Assembly: GCF_000829035.1 (NCBI RefSeq)
Contig: NZ_AP012541.1
Span: 2,931,876 to 2,995,875, forward strand
Origin: Lacticaseibacillus paracasei subsp. paracasei
GTDB lineage: Bacteria > Bacillota > Bacilli > Lactobacillales > Lactobacillaceae
Length of the DNA: 64,000 nt
Direction of reading: 5' to 3'
The notes below the pieces were generated by a model. It was not told the origin of the DNA. It saw only the letters and a list, made by a program, of their open reading frames with translations, and ran no database searches. Position numbers and translations under genes: made by a program. Positions 56,718-64,000 of this stretch are shown here, piece after piece (position 1 is the first letter of the stretch; every line of letters begins with the position of its first letter).

Positions 56718-56755
56718 AAAAAACCGAATCGCCAGCTAGTTTGGCAATTCGGTTT
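56718..56755 (-). terminator. Terminator of mnmG
   Basis: AAACCGAAT-GCCA / TGGC-ATTCGGTTT with A/T flanks, six bases after the mnmG stop. Confidence 0.88.
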
Positions 56756-56760
56756 CCAAT

Positions 56761-58662
56761 TTATTGGGCCACTTTACTAATGCGTCCCTGCTCAATGTAC
56801 ACTGACAAAATCGCCACATCAGCAGGATTGACGCCGCTGATACGACTCGCCTGCGCAATGGTTTCTGGCTGGATTTTAACCAACTTCTGACGTGCTTCAG
56901 TTGCCAAACCATTGATGGCCGCGTAGTTAATACGTAGCGGAATCTTTTTGCCTTCTAGGCGCTTCAGTTTGGCGACACTGGCTTCTTCCTTTGCAATATA
57001 GCCAGCATACTTAATTTGAATCTCAACCTGCTCAATGACACGATGATCCAAAGTCGGATTATCTGGCAAGAATTGCGCCATCGTCTGATAGTCGATTTCC
57101 GGCCGCTTCAGGAAGTCGCTAGCCAAGACGCCATCCTTAAGTGGCGCATAATGATGGGCCTCTAGCCATGGATTCACGTCTTTAGGCTTCAACCGGGTCG
57201 TATTCAGCCGGTTAAGTTCAGTTTCAATGGCCTGACGCTTTGCCAAAAATTCAGCATAGCGCTCATCGCTAATTAAACCAAGCTCATGGCCCATTGGTGT
57301 CAGCCGCAGATCGGCATTGTCATGGCGCAACAAAAGTCGATATTCAGCACGGCTGGTCAACAGGCGATAAGGTTCATTCGTGCCCTTAGTCACCAAATCA
57401 TCAATCATCACACCAATATAGGCATCGGAACGCTTGAGCGTGAACGGCCCTTTGCCTTGGGCACGCAACGCCGCATTGATGCCAGCCATAATGCCTTGGC
57501 CAGCTGCTTCTTCATAGCCGCTGGTACCATTCATCTGGCCGGCAGTGAAAAGATTATCAACGACTTTGGTTTCTAACGTGGCCTTCAGTTGCCATGGCTC
57601 GATCACATCGTACTCAATTGCATACCCGGCACGCATGAGTTCGGCATGTTCCAACCCAGCCACACTATGCAGCATTTTCAGTTGAATTTCTTCTGGCATA
57701 GAAGTCGAAAAATCACCGACATAGTATTCGGAGGTATCGCGACCTTCTGGCTCTAAAAACAGTTGATGCCGCGGCTTGTCAGCAAAACGAACGATCTTAT
57801 CCTCAATTGATGGGCAATAGCGCGGGCCAACCCCTTTGATCACACCGGAAAACATTGGCGCCCGATCCAAATTATCGCGAATAATTTGATGGGTCGTTGC
57901 ATTAGTGTAAGTCATCCAGCAACTAAGCTGATCCTTCAAATAAACTGAATCCGGCGTCGTGAAGCTAAAATGATTCGGAGTCTTATCGCCAGGCTGTTCC
58001 TCGGTTTTATCAAAGTCGATGGTGTTGCCATTGACTCGCGGCGGAGTCCCGGTTTTAAATCGCCGCAATTTGAAGCCGAGCTGTTCAAGATTTTCTGACA
58101 GCTTGATACTTGGCAGGCTGTTATTAGGGCCAGAACTGTACATCAACTCACCGATGATAATCTTGCCGCGAGAACTGGTGCCTGCGGTCAAAACAACACT
58201 CTTGGCCCGATACATTGCGCCAGTTGCCGCCACGATACCGACAGCTTGGCCATTTTCGACGAGCACCTCAGTAGCGAGGCCTTGACGCAGATCCAGATTT
58301 GGCGTGTTTTCAATCACGTGTTTCATGCTGCGGTGATAGGCTGCCTTATCAGCCTGGGCCCGTAATGCACGAACGGCTGGGCCCTTGCCGGTGTTAAGCA
58401 TCCGCATCTGAATATATGTTCGATCAATATTCTTGCCCATTTCACCACCGAGTGCATCAATTTCACGCACTACGATTCCCTTGGCTGGGCCGCCCAGACT
58501 TGGATTACACGGCATAAACGCCAGCATTTCCAAGCTGATCGTCAATAGTAACGTCTTTTGGCCCATCCGCGCGGCTGCCAAAGCGGCCTCACAACCAGCG
58601 TGACCAGCACCAACAACGATGACATCATAGGTACCGGCTTCAAATTTTTTGACATCAGGCAT
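56761..58662 (-). CDS. mnmG: tRNA uridine-5-carboxymethylaminomethyl modification enzyme MnmG (GidA)
   Basis: 633-aa FAD enzyme that, with MnmE, installs carboxymethylaminomethyl at U34 of tRNAs. FAD Rossmann motif [21 protein letters not shown] at the N-terminus, the conserved [11 protein letters not shown] and GLFAAGQMNGT-like [16 protein letters not shown], and a C-terminal helical MnmE-binding domain. GGAGGAAATCGA precedes ATG 58662. It follows mnmE by 41 bp; this pair next to oriC is the standard Firmicute order. Confidence 0.97.
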   Translation of the reverse strand: MPDVKKFEAGTYDVIVVGAGHAGCEAALAAARMGQKTLLLTISLEMLAFMPCNPSLGGPAKGIVVREIDALGGEMGKNIDRTYIQMRMLNTGKGPAVRALRAQADKAAYHRSMKHVIENTPNLDLRQGLATEVLVENGQAVGIVAATGAMYRAKSVVLTAGTSSRGKIIIGELMYSSGPNNSLPSIKLSENLEQLGFKLRRFKTGTPPRVNGNTIDFDKTEEQPGDKTPNHFSFTTPDSVYLKDQLSCWMTYTNATTHQIIRDNLDRAPMFSGVIKGVGPRYCPSIEDKIVRFADKPRHQLFLEPEGRDTSEYYVGDFSTSMPEEIQLKMLHSVAGLEHAELMRAGYAIEYDVIEPWQLKATLETKVVDNLFTAGQMNGTSGYEEAAGQGIMAGINAALRAQGKGPFTLKRSDAYIGVMIDDLVTKGTNEPYRLLTSRAEYRLLLRHDNADLRLTPMGHELGLISDERYAEFLAKRQAIETELNRLNTTRLKPKDVNPWLEAHHYAPLKDGVLASDFLKRPEIDYQTMAQFLPDNPTLDHRVIEQVEIQIKYAGYIAKEEASVAKLKRLEGKKIPLRINYAAINGLATEARQKLVKIQPETIAQASRISGVNPADVAILSVYIEQGRISKVAQ

Positions 58663-58703
58663 TCGATTTCCTCCATGAATAAGTTTCTAATTGGCACTGA
58701 GCT

Positions 58704-60092
58704 TTACTTGCCCAAGCAGAATTGACTAAACAATTGGGTGATTAGTTCATCTGGCGCACTTTCACCAGTAATTTCACCAAGTTTATCCCACGCCGCAGTC
58801 ATGTCGATTTGCACGAGATCAATTGGCATACCAGCATGGATTCCGGCGATCACAGCGTCCAAGCTCTTGTTGGCTTGGCGTAATAGCCCGATCTGCCGAG
58901 CGTTGGAAACCATCACTGTTGTTTGGCTATTTTCGATGCCGCCGAAGAACAACTTCGCAATCCGTTCGTCTAAGGCATCCATGCCTGCGCTAGTCGGGAT
59001 AGCGGTCTTGATGATTTCATCCGGCGAAACCAACTTCAACAAGGCGGTGGTATCTAGCTGTGCAGGTAAGTCCTGTTTATTCAAAACGATAATCCGTTTT
59101 TTATTAGCTGTTGCTTGAATGAGCTGTTCGTCTTCATCCGTCAATGGTTCACTTTGATCCAACACTAGCAAAATCAAATCGGCTTGTGTGATGGCTTGAC
59201 GTGAGCGTTCAACACCGATTTTCTCGACTTTGTCAGTCGTGTCATGAATACCGGCTGTGTCGACCAGTTTTAGCGGGACACCACGCACGTTGACATACTC
59301 CTCTAGCACATCACGAGTCGTACCAGCTACATCGGTCACAATCGCTTTATCCTCATGCAACATGTGATTTAACAGCGAACTTTTTCCAACGTTGGGACGG
59401 CCAACAATTGCGGTGGCTAAACCTTCGCGCAAGACCTTGCCTTGACTGGCGGTACTCAGCAAATTGCTGATAGCTTTTTGAACGGTTTGCGCCTTTTCAA
59501 GCAGCATTTTGGTGGTCATTTCATCAGTATCATACTCAGGATAGTCAATGTTGACTTCCACCTGTGCCAACACTTCGAGGATTTCCTGACGAAGGCGTTT
59601 GATCAATGTATGCAGATTACCGTCTAGCTGATTGACTGCCACCTGCATCGCCCGATCGGTTTTGGCTCGAATCAGATCCATGACCGACTCAGCTTCTGTG
59701 AGATCAATGCGGCCGTTCAGGAATGCCCGTTTGGTGAACTCACCTGGCTCAGCCATCCGTGCGCCTTCGCCTAAGAGCAACTGCAAAATGCGGTTAGTGG
59801 CAACAATACCGCCATGACAATTAATCTCGACAACATCTTCACGGGTAAAGGTCTTAGGTGCCAACATGACACTAACCATGACCTCATCAATCAACTCGCC
59901 GCTTTCAGGGTCGACAATATGGCCATAATGAATCGTATGGCTTTTAACCTGCGAGAGGTCTTTTCCCTTGAAAACTTGATTAGCTGTCGCTACGGCTGTC
60001 TCACCGCTGAGCCGAACGATGCTGATAGCACCTTCGCCAGGCGGGGTGGAGATGGCAGCGATGGTGTCGTACGCAGTGATGGATGCAGACAT
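58704..60092 (-). CDS. mnmE: tRNA uridine modification GTPase MnmE (TrmE)
   Basis: 462-aa GTPase partner of MnmG. N-terminal THF-binding domain ([21 protein letters not shown]), a central helical domain into which the G domain is inserted: G1 [11 protein letters not shown]2 [10 protein letters not shown]3 DTAGIHDT, G4 NKQDLP; and the C-terminal CLGK, whose Cys is catalytic. ATG 60092 gives the family length and has AGGAG upstream; the longer frame in the upstream repeat is not real. Confidence 0.97.
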   Translation of the reverse strand: MSASITAYDTIAAISTPPGEGAISIVRLSGETAVATANQVFKGKDLSQVKSHTIHYGHIVDPESGELIDEVMVSVMLAPKTFTREDVVEINCHGGIVATNRILQLLLGEGARMAEPGEFTKRAFLNGRIDLTEAESVMDLIRAKTDRAMQVAVNQLDGNLHTLIKRLRQEILEVLAQVEVNIDYPEYDTDEMTTKMLLEKAQTVQKAISNLLSTASQGKVLREGLATAIVGRPNVGKSSLLNHMLHEDKAIVTDVAGTTRDVLEEYVNVRGVPLKLVDTAGIHDTTDKVEKIGVERSRQAITQADLILLVLDQSEPLTDEDEQLIQATANKKRIIVLNKQDLPAQLDTTALLKLVSPDEIIKTAIPTSAGMDALDERIAKLFFGGIENSQTTVMVSNARQIGLLRQANKSLDAVIAGIHAGMPIDLVQIDMTAAWDKLGEITGESAPDELITQLFSQFCLGK

Positions 60093-60169
60093 TTGAAAGA
60101 CTCCTTTTTGAGATGATTCGGTAAGAACAATGAGTTGATGGGATTGGACACGGCAGGCGACTGAGGCGG

Positions 60170-60358
60170 ATGAGTGATGTGGCGGCCTCTGAAACACGCA
60201 ATGGAATTGTAGAGCCTGCATGTAGGGATTTGTGTGGTAAAGGCCAATCCCTTCATGGCCTCTGAAACGCGCAATCAGGCGCATCTCGGCTATGCGAAGG
60301 ACAGTCCAACCAGATGGCCCAAAGCCCAGACTTTCTGGTTAAGGGGCTAGGCGGTTCC
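60170..60358 (+). repeat. Two degenerate palindrome copies upstream of mnmE
   Basis: TGAAACACGCAATG, GCCTGCATGTAGG, then TGAAACGCGCAATCAGGCGC and AGTCCAACCAG / CTTTCTGGTTAAGG are recognisable arm and centre fragments of the family. Together with copy F they make a tandem array of three. Confidence 0.5.
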
Positions 60359-60476
60359 GAAACGCGCAATCAGGCGCAGAAACCTGCACATAAGGACATC
60401 AGACCTAAATGGCAAAACCAGCCATTAGGTCTGATGCCACTTATGCTCCGGTTTCTAACCGCGTCTGATTGCGCTC
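60359..60476 (+). repeat. Dispersed palindrome, copy F
   Basis: Arms GCGCAGAAACCTGCACATAA...ATGCTCCGGTTTCTAACCGC; centre ATCAGACCTAAATGGC pairs with GCCATTAGGTCTGAT (one bulge). Confidence 0.85.
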
Positions 60477-60493
60477 TACAAAAAAAGCGCAAA

Positions 60494-60528
60494 ATCCAGT
60501 CTTTCCCCCTATCAGGGAAAGACTGGAT
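60494..60528 (-). terminator. Terminator of the rpmH-rnpA-yidC-jag group
   Basis: ATCCAGTCTTTCCC / GGGAAAGACTGGAT perfect stem, flanked by weak A/T tracts, downstream of jag. Confidence 0.65.
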
Positions 60529-60603
60529 AAAGCACTTTGACTACTTCATCGTTATTAAACTGTGACTATCATACTTAAGCAACGGTCACTTGTCAAAAGT
60601 TAG

Positions 60604-61368
60604 TTACGGTCTTTTGGGTGTGACTACGACATATCGCCGAGGATCGACGCCTTCTGAATGGGTCTCAACGTACGTATTGTCCACAAGTGTCGTATGAATC
60701 GTTTTGCGTTCAAATGATGGCATCGGGTCGAGATAGACGGCTTTGCCAGTTGCTAAAACCTCGCGAGCGGTGCGTTCTGCTAAACGTGTGACGGTCGCCT
60801 GCCGTCGTTCGCGATAATCGCCGACATCAAGCATGATTGTCCATTTACTTTTGGCATAATGATTGAACTCAGTTTGGGCTAAGTATTGAATTGCATTGAT
60901 GATTTTGCCATGCTTACCGATCAACAGGCCTTCTTCATCTGTTTTCAACTGAAATGTGACCGTGTTACCTTGCCGTTCACTTGTGACTTGAGTGTCGATC
61001 CCCATACCAGTGGTGATGTCTTCCAGATAACTCTGCACCATGGCCAATGCGGTTTGATTATCTCGCTTTTTGGTGGTGATATCGTTGAAAGCACTGGCAA
61101 TTTTCTTGCCTGCACCATCAGTTAAAGCCGTTGCAAGTTTTTTCCCTGCCCGCGGTTTGGCAGGCGGATCGTCGCTTGGCGTCGGATCAGCGTCTATCGG
61201 CGGTTCCAAGGGTTTTAAATTAACAATCGCTGGCTTACGCATCAAGCCCAGAAATCCGTTCTTATTTTCTCGAACGACTTCAACGCTAACGGCATCACGC
61301 GGCAAGCCAAGCTGCTTGAGACCAGTTTCGATGGCTTTTTGAATCGTACTGCCTTGAAAGGTTGGCAT
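60604..61368 (-). CDS. jag: RNA-binding protein Jag/KhpB
   Basis: 254-aa RNA-binding protein: Jag_N domain (KAIETGLKQLGLPRDAVSVEVV, KNGFLGLMRKPA), a variable linker, a KH domain (about 125-200, TDEEGLLIGKHGKIINAIQYL) and an R3H domain (VTRLAERTAREVLATGK). In streptococci KhpB with KhpA controls cell elongation and division genes. GGGAGG precedes ATG 61368. It lies 17 bp after yidC in the conserved rpmH-rnpA-yidC-jag order. Confidence 0.96.
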   Translation of the reverse strand: MPTFQGSTIQKAIETGLKQLGLPRDAVSVEVVRENKNGFLGLMRKPAIVNLKPLEPPIDADPTPSDDPPAKPRAGKKLATALTDGAGKKIASAFNDITTKKRDNQTALAMVQSYLEDITTGMGIDTQVTSERQGNTVTFQLKTDEEGLLIGKHGKIINAIQYLAQTEFNHYAKSKWTIMLDVGDYRERRQATVTRLAERTAREVLATGKAVYLDPMPSFERKTIHTTLVDNTYVETHSEGVDPRRYVVVTPKRP

Positions 61369-61385
61369 CTTGCTTCCTCCCGTTG

Positions 61386-62222
61386 TTATTTACGCCGTTT
61401 GGTTGCTTTTTTGTACGCTCGCTTGAGTGCCCGTTCTTTTTCTTTTTCAGCCTGCGCTTTTGCTTCACGTTCGCGGCGAATCTTGAATGGGTTCTGGATC
61501 AGCAACTGCTGAATCATTGAAAAGGCATTGGTAACTACCCAGTAAATGGCCAGCGCACTTGGCAAGGTAATTGAGAAAACGAAAATCATGACAGGCGAGA
61601 CGATCATCATGAGCCAGCTGCTAGAATTACGCGTTGGTTGTGCCATCATGGATAAGACACTAGTACCCAACGTGAATAAAGTTGCCAGAATCTGCATAAT
61701 CCACAACGGATCTGGTTGTGACAGGTTCATCCAAAGGAAAGTACCAGTTTGCAGTGATGATGTGCGCAAAATTGCTTGATACAGCGCAATCAGGAATGGC
61801 ATCTGGATCACAATCGGCAGACAGCCCATCACTGGGTTAACCCCAGCTGAAGCATAAAGTTTCTGTGTTTCATCACGCAGTCGTGTCTGGCTTTCCGTAT
61901 CCTTTGAACTGTACTTCTTTTGTAGTTCTTTTAGCTGCGGCGCAATTTCCTGCTGTTTGGACATGCTCTTGATTGACATGTAACTCAGCGGGAAAATCAA
62001 AATTCGGATGATCAAGGTGAAGGCAATAATCCCGACACCAGGGTTGCCACCGAACAAATTCGCCAGCCAGATAACAAATTGACCGGCTGTGTAGACAACA
62101 TAGCGATCCCAGAACCCCGTACTATTTTGCGTAACGGGTCCGGTTCCGCAGGCCGTCAAAATGAAGACCAGACTTAGCATGCTCAAAATGACGAGCACAC
62201 GTTTGATTTGACGATTTTTCAC
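61386..62222 (-). CDS. yidC: Membrane protein insertase YidC1 (SpoIIIJ/OxaA type), lipoprotein
   Basis: 278-aa insertase that places membrane proteins with or without Sec. Lipoprotein signal with lipobox LTACGTG; five membrane helices with the conserved Arg-containing groove (LIIRILIFPLSYMSIKSMSKQQE) and a basic C-terminal tail (KKATKRRK). Initiation is at GTG 62222 with GAGGGA upstream. Between rnpA and jag, as usual for the spoIIIJ locus. Confidence 0.96.
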   Translation of the reverse strand: MKNRQIKRVLVILSMLSLVFILTACGTGPVTQNSTGFWDRYVVYTAGQFVIWLANLFGGNPGVGIIAFTLIIRILIFPLSYMSIKSMSKQQEIAPQLKELQKKYSSKDTESQTRLRDETQKLYASAGVNPVMGCLPIVIQMPFLIALYQAILRTSSLQTGTFLWMNLSQPDPLWIMQILATLFTLGTSVLSMMAQPTRNSSSWLMMIVSPVMIFVFSITLPSALAIYWVVTNAFSMIQQLLIQNPFKIRREREAKAQAEKEKERALKRAYKKATKRRK

Positions 62223-62242
62223 AAATGATCCCTCTCTTTTTT

Positions 62243-62363
62243 AAACGCGGTCGCTAGGCGCAGAAATCTGCACAGAAGGACCTCAAATTTAAATGGCTAA
62301 AGCCCAGCCATTTAGATTTGAGTCCGCTTATGCTCCGGTTTCTAAACGCGCCTGCTCACGCTC
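62243..62363 (+). repeat. Dispersed palindrome, copy G
   Basis: Arms GCGCAGAAATCTGCACAGAA / TTATGCTCCGGTTTCTAAAC; centre CTCAAATTTAAATGGC pairs with GCCATTTAGATTTGAG, one mismatch. Between yidC and rnpA. Confidence 0.85.
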
Positions 62364-62366
62364 TGG

Positions 62367-62723
62367 TCAGATGACCTCGATGTCTTCGTTCAGGATGCCA
62401 GCCAATCGCATGACATGAATCAAATTTTTCTTGGTGCCAGCCATGTCGAGCTGGTTAGCAGATTTACGTGCAATAACCAAAAAATCGGTTTGCGCGTCAA
62501 TATTAGGTTTTAACTCCAGTAAACTTTGCCGAATATAGCGCTTAATCTGGTTACGCATGACCGCAGTGTGGCCAACTTTCTTCCCCACTGAGATACCAAC
62601 ACGAAAATGCGGTTGGTCGCGTTTCATGTGATAGATCACAAAATTGCGGTTGGCAACCGAATCGCCATGGTCAAACACATTCTGAAATTCAGCTTCTTTT
62701 TTGATCCGATATGACTTGCGCAA
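62367..62723 (-). CDS. rnpA: Ribonuclease P protein component
   Basis: 118-aa basic protein that assists the RNase P RNA in 5' maturation of tRNAs. RNR motif region [20 protein letters not shown]-terminal [16 protein letters not shown]. It starts at TTG 62723, supported by GAGGGAG 7-8 nt upstream; the long frame to 62918 is spurious. It lies between rpmH and yidC. Confidence 0.95.
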
Positions 62724-62902
62724 TGATGCTCCCTCACAATCTGGTTCTAAGTATACAAGATGACTCGGTGTTTTCCTATATGTATCAGCGGTTTGTTGAC
62801 GGTTTCTAATCTGCACATTGAAATTAAGCTGTTGAGCAGAAAATGAACGGCAACGACCAACGATTGGGCCATTGCCGTTCATTGGGGTCATGCTGCTGCC
62901 GC

Positions 62903-63024
62903 CGAAACGCGTGAACAAGCGCAGAAACCTGCACGTAAGGACCTAAGTCGCAATGACCAAAGACCGGTCATCACGACTTAGGCCGCTTACGCTCCGGTTC
63001 CTAACCGCGTTTGTTTGCGCTCTA
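62903..63024 (+). repeat. Dispersed palindrome, copy H
   Basis: Arms GCGCAGAAACCTGCACGTAA / TTACGCTCCGGTTCCTAACC; centre CCTAAGTCG-AATGACC pairs with GGTCAT-CGACTTAGG. It separates rnpA from rpmH. Confidence 0.85.
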
Positions 63025-63050
63025 AAAAAAACCACTGACGCGGTCAGTGG
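63024..63050 (-). terminator. Terminator-like hairpin after rpmH
   Basis: CCACTGAC / GTCAGTGG with T7 on the minus strand, directly behind the rpmH stop. Confidence 0.8.
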
Positions 63051-63051
63051 C

Positions 63052-63192
63052 TTAGGCAGATAATACTTTACGTCCTTTAGCGCGACGGCGTGCTAAAACT
63101 TTGCGGCCGTTCTTTGTGCTCATCCGCTTCATGAAACCATGAACACGTTCACGGTGACGTTTCTTTGGTTGGAAAGTCCGTTTGGTTGTCAT
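63052..63192 (-). CDS. rpmH: 50S ribosomal protein L34
   Basis: 46-aa ribosomal protein: [20 protein letters not shown] with the typical [20 protein letters not shown] end. Highly basic and of normal length. AGGAGGTG lies upstream of ATG 63192. It marks the left side of the replication origin in Firmicutes. Only 46 codons, so it is easy to miss. Confidence 0.97.
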   Translation of the reverse strand: MTTKRTFQPKKRHRERVHGFMKRMSTKNGRKVLARRRAKGRKVLSA

Positions 63193-63329
63193 TGACGACA
63201 CCTCCTATGAAAAACGATTTATCTTATTAAGATGACTTGCATTATCAGACATCATCCTAGTTTACACGAGGAAGCAACTATCGTCAAGGTTTTTTCCATT
63301 GAAAGCAGGATCTCATGATGATGACACGA

Positions 63330-63645
63330 CATCCACAGATAGTTATGAACCTGTGGATAACTTGTGTCTCAAATTTTTAGGTTTCGGTCATTTCCACAAA
63401 CCAATCACAGGAAATTCGCAGATAAACAGGGGTGTGAAGAAAGTTATCCACAAGTTGTCAAAGCCCTGTTCATATCTTGTGAAACACTTACTGCTACAAG
63501 GTTTTTGTTCCACAGTGTTAATGTGCATAACTGCGAATTTATTGTCATCTCGCTTTCGTTGTCCCCGACCTTGGGGATAGTCTGTTCGCACCCTGTTCAT
63601 TTCTCAATTTTTTGTTTGTGGAAAACTGTGCTTTCTGTGGAAAAC
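63330..63645. other. Replication origin (oriC) DnaA-box cluster
   Basis: Perfect DnaA boxes TTATCCACA at 63444-63452 and, inverted, at 63352-63360; single-mismatch boxes TTTTCCACA (inverted) at 63617-63625 and 63636-63644, ATTTCCACA at 63390-63398 and weaker ones near 63330 and 63506. Position between rpmH and the presumed dnaA start is the standard arrangement. Confidence 0.85.
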
Positions 63646-63678
63646 TTACGCCAGCAATGCTAAACTTATTTTTACAGA

Positions 63679-63796
63679 GCACTCGCATGCCCGGTTAGAA
63701 ACCGGAACATAAGTGGCCTCGAGTCTAAATGGCTGCTCTTTGGCCATTTAGACTCGAGGTCCTTATGTGGAGGTTTCTGGGCATGCGAGCGCGTTT
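63679..63796 (-). repeat. Dispersed palindrome, copy I (inverted)
   Basis: Arms GGTTAGAAACCGGAACATAA / TTATGTGGAGGTTTCTGG; centre CCTCGAGTCTAAATGGC pairs with GCCATTTAGACTCGAGG perfectly. Inside the oriC-dnaA interval. Confidence 0.85.
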
Positions 63797-63800
63797 CAGC

Positions 63801-63919
63801 AGAGCGTGAATTGGCGCGTTCAGTAACCGAAGTGTAAGCGGCCTTGACTGTGATGACCGGGCTTTGGTCAATACAGTCAAGGTCCTTACACGCAGGTTTC
63901 GGTGCCAATGAGCGCGTTT
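63801..63919 (-). repeat. Dispersed palindrome, copy J (inverted)
   Basis: Arms CAGTAACCGAAGTGTAAGCG / CCTTACACGCAGGTTTCGG; centre CCTTGACTGT-GACC pairs with GGTC-ACAGTCAAGG. Adjacent to copy I. Confidence 0.85.
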
Positions 63920-63984
63920 TTATATAGGAATGTCCGTCATCACTCGTCAGCATAGCTATAAGCTGGTTTGCTACCGGACATAAT

Positions 63985-64000
63985 TGGAGGAGGGGCATGA
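63985..64000 (+). CDS. dnaA: Probable start of dnaA (first codon only)
   Basis: GGAGGAGGGG is followed by ATGA at the window end. Location right of rpmH and the DnaA boxes makes this the expected start of dnaA. Only the first codon lies inside the window, so the identity rests on context. Confidence 0.5.

Noticed and set aside
60093..60284. N-terminal extension of mnmE
   Set aside because: It translates degenerate palindrome sequence; ATG 60092 gives the family start [15 protein letters not shown].
62724..62918. N-terminal extension of rnpA
   Set aside because: The long frame extends toward the palindrome; the TTG at 62723 with GAGGGAG gives the normal RnpA length.
63672..63998. 108-aa frame on the minus strand near dnaA
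   Set aside because: It lies entirely within two copies of the palindrome and the dnaA leader; no ribosome site.

Overview
The window is the chromosomal region immediately left of the replication origin of a member of the Lacticaseibacillus casei/paracasei/rhamnosus group. The right end carries the conserved Firmicute origin block mnmG-mnmE-jag-yidC-rnpA-rpmH, all leftward, followed by DnaA boxes and an ATG with a strong ribosome-binding site that is probably the start of dnaA. The maePE/maeKR malate locus, an mtlARFD mannitol operon, LPXTG surface-protein sequence and lactobacillus-type IS elements fit the same group. The species call rests on gene content and protein recognition, not on a database search.

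Layout. 1-3.8 kb: a polar amino-acid ABC transporter (ATPase cut by the window edge, plus two paralogous binding-protein/permease fusions). 4-9.8 kb: GNAT acetyltransferase, SpoIIM-like protein, and a MoxR-DUF58-transglutaminase operon whose DUF58 gene carries an in-frame stop. 10-14 kb: a GT4 glycosyltransferase with a structured leader, split by an IS30 element, then a sugar acetyltransferase and a HAD phosphatase. 14-17 kb: aspA, a YdeI-like protein, and yjdF with a probable yjdF riboswitch. 17.4-28.4 kb: malic enzyme and malate permease, then their two-component system maeKR, broken by a second identical IS30 copy and by an IS3 element that itself contains an IS91-like element carrying two further IS30-family elements. 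28.5-32.7 kb: small membrane proteins, tRNA-Lys(CTT), prs and two alpha/beta hydrolases. 32.8-38.4 kb: mannitol PTS operon. 38.7-44.8 kb: nagB, a HAD phosphatase, two small proteins and a MacAB-like exporter. 45-51.8 kb: a giant cell-wall-anchored protein gene split by one amber codon. 52.4-56.5 kb: glycerol-dehydrogenase-like enzyme, M20 amidohydrolase and a split ThrE-type exporter. 56.7-64 kb: origin-proximal housekeeping genes and oriC.

Three themes run through the window. (1) Gene decay: five loci (DUF58, the GT4 glycosyltransferase, maeK, maeR and the giant surface protein) are broken, and in four cases the original reading frame can be reconstructed exactly. (2) A family of about 120-bp dispersed palindromes lies only between genes. 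Their outer arms are conserved, while their central stems differ in sequence yet stay self-complementary. (3) Chromosome-organisation signals typical of the origin region: several parS-like sites, one perfect match to the Bacillus Noc-binding palindrome, and DnaA boxes.

The best candidates for something undescribed are the palindrome family and the structured leader at 10091-10228, in which a small hairpin bridges the Shine-Dalgarno and the start codon.
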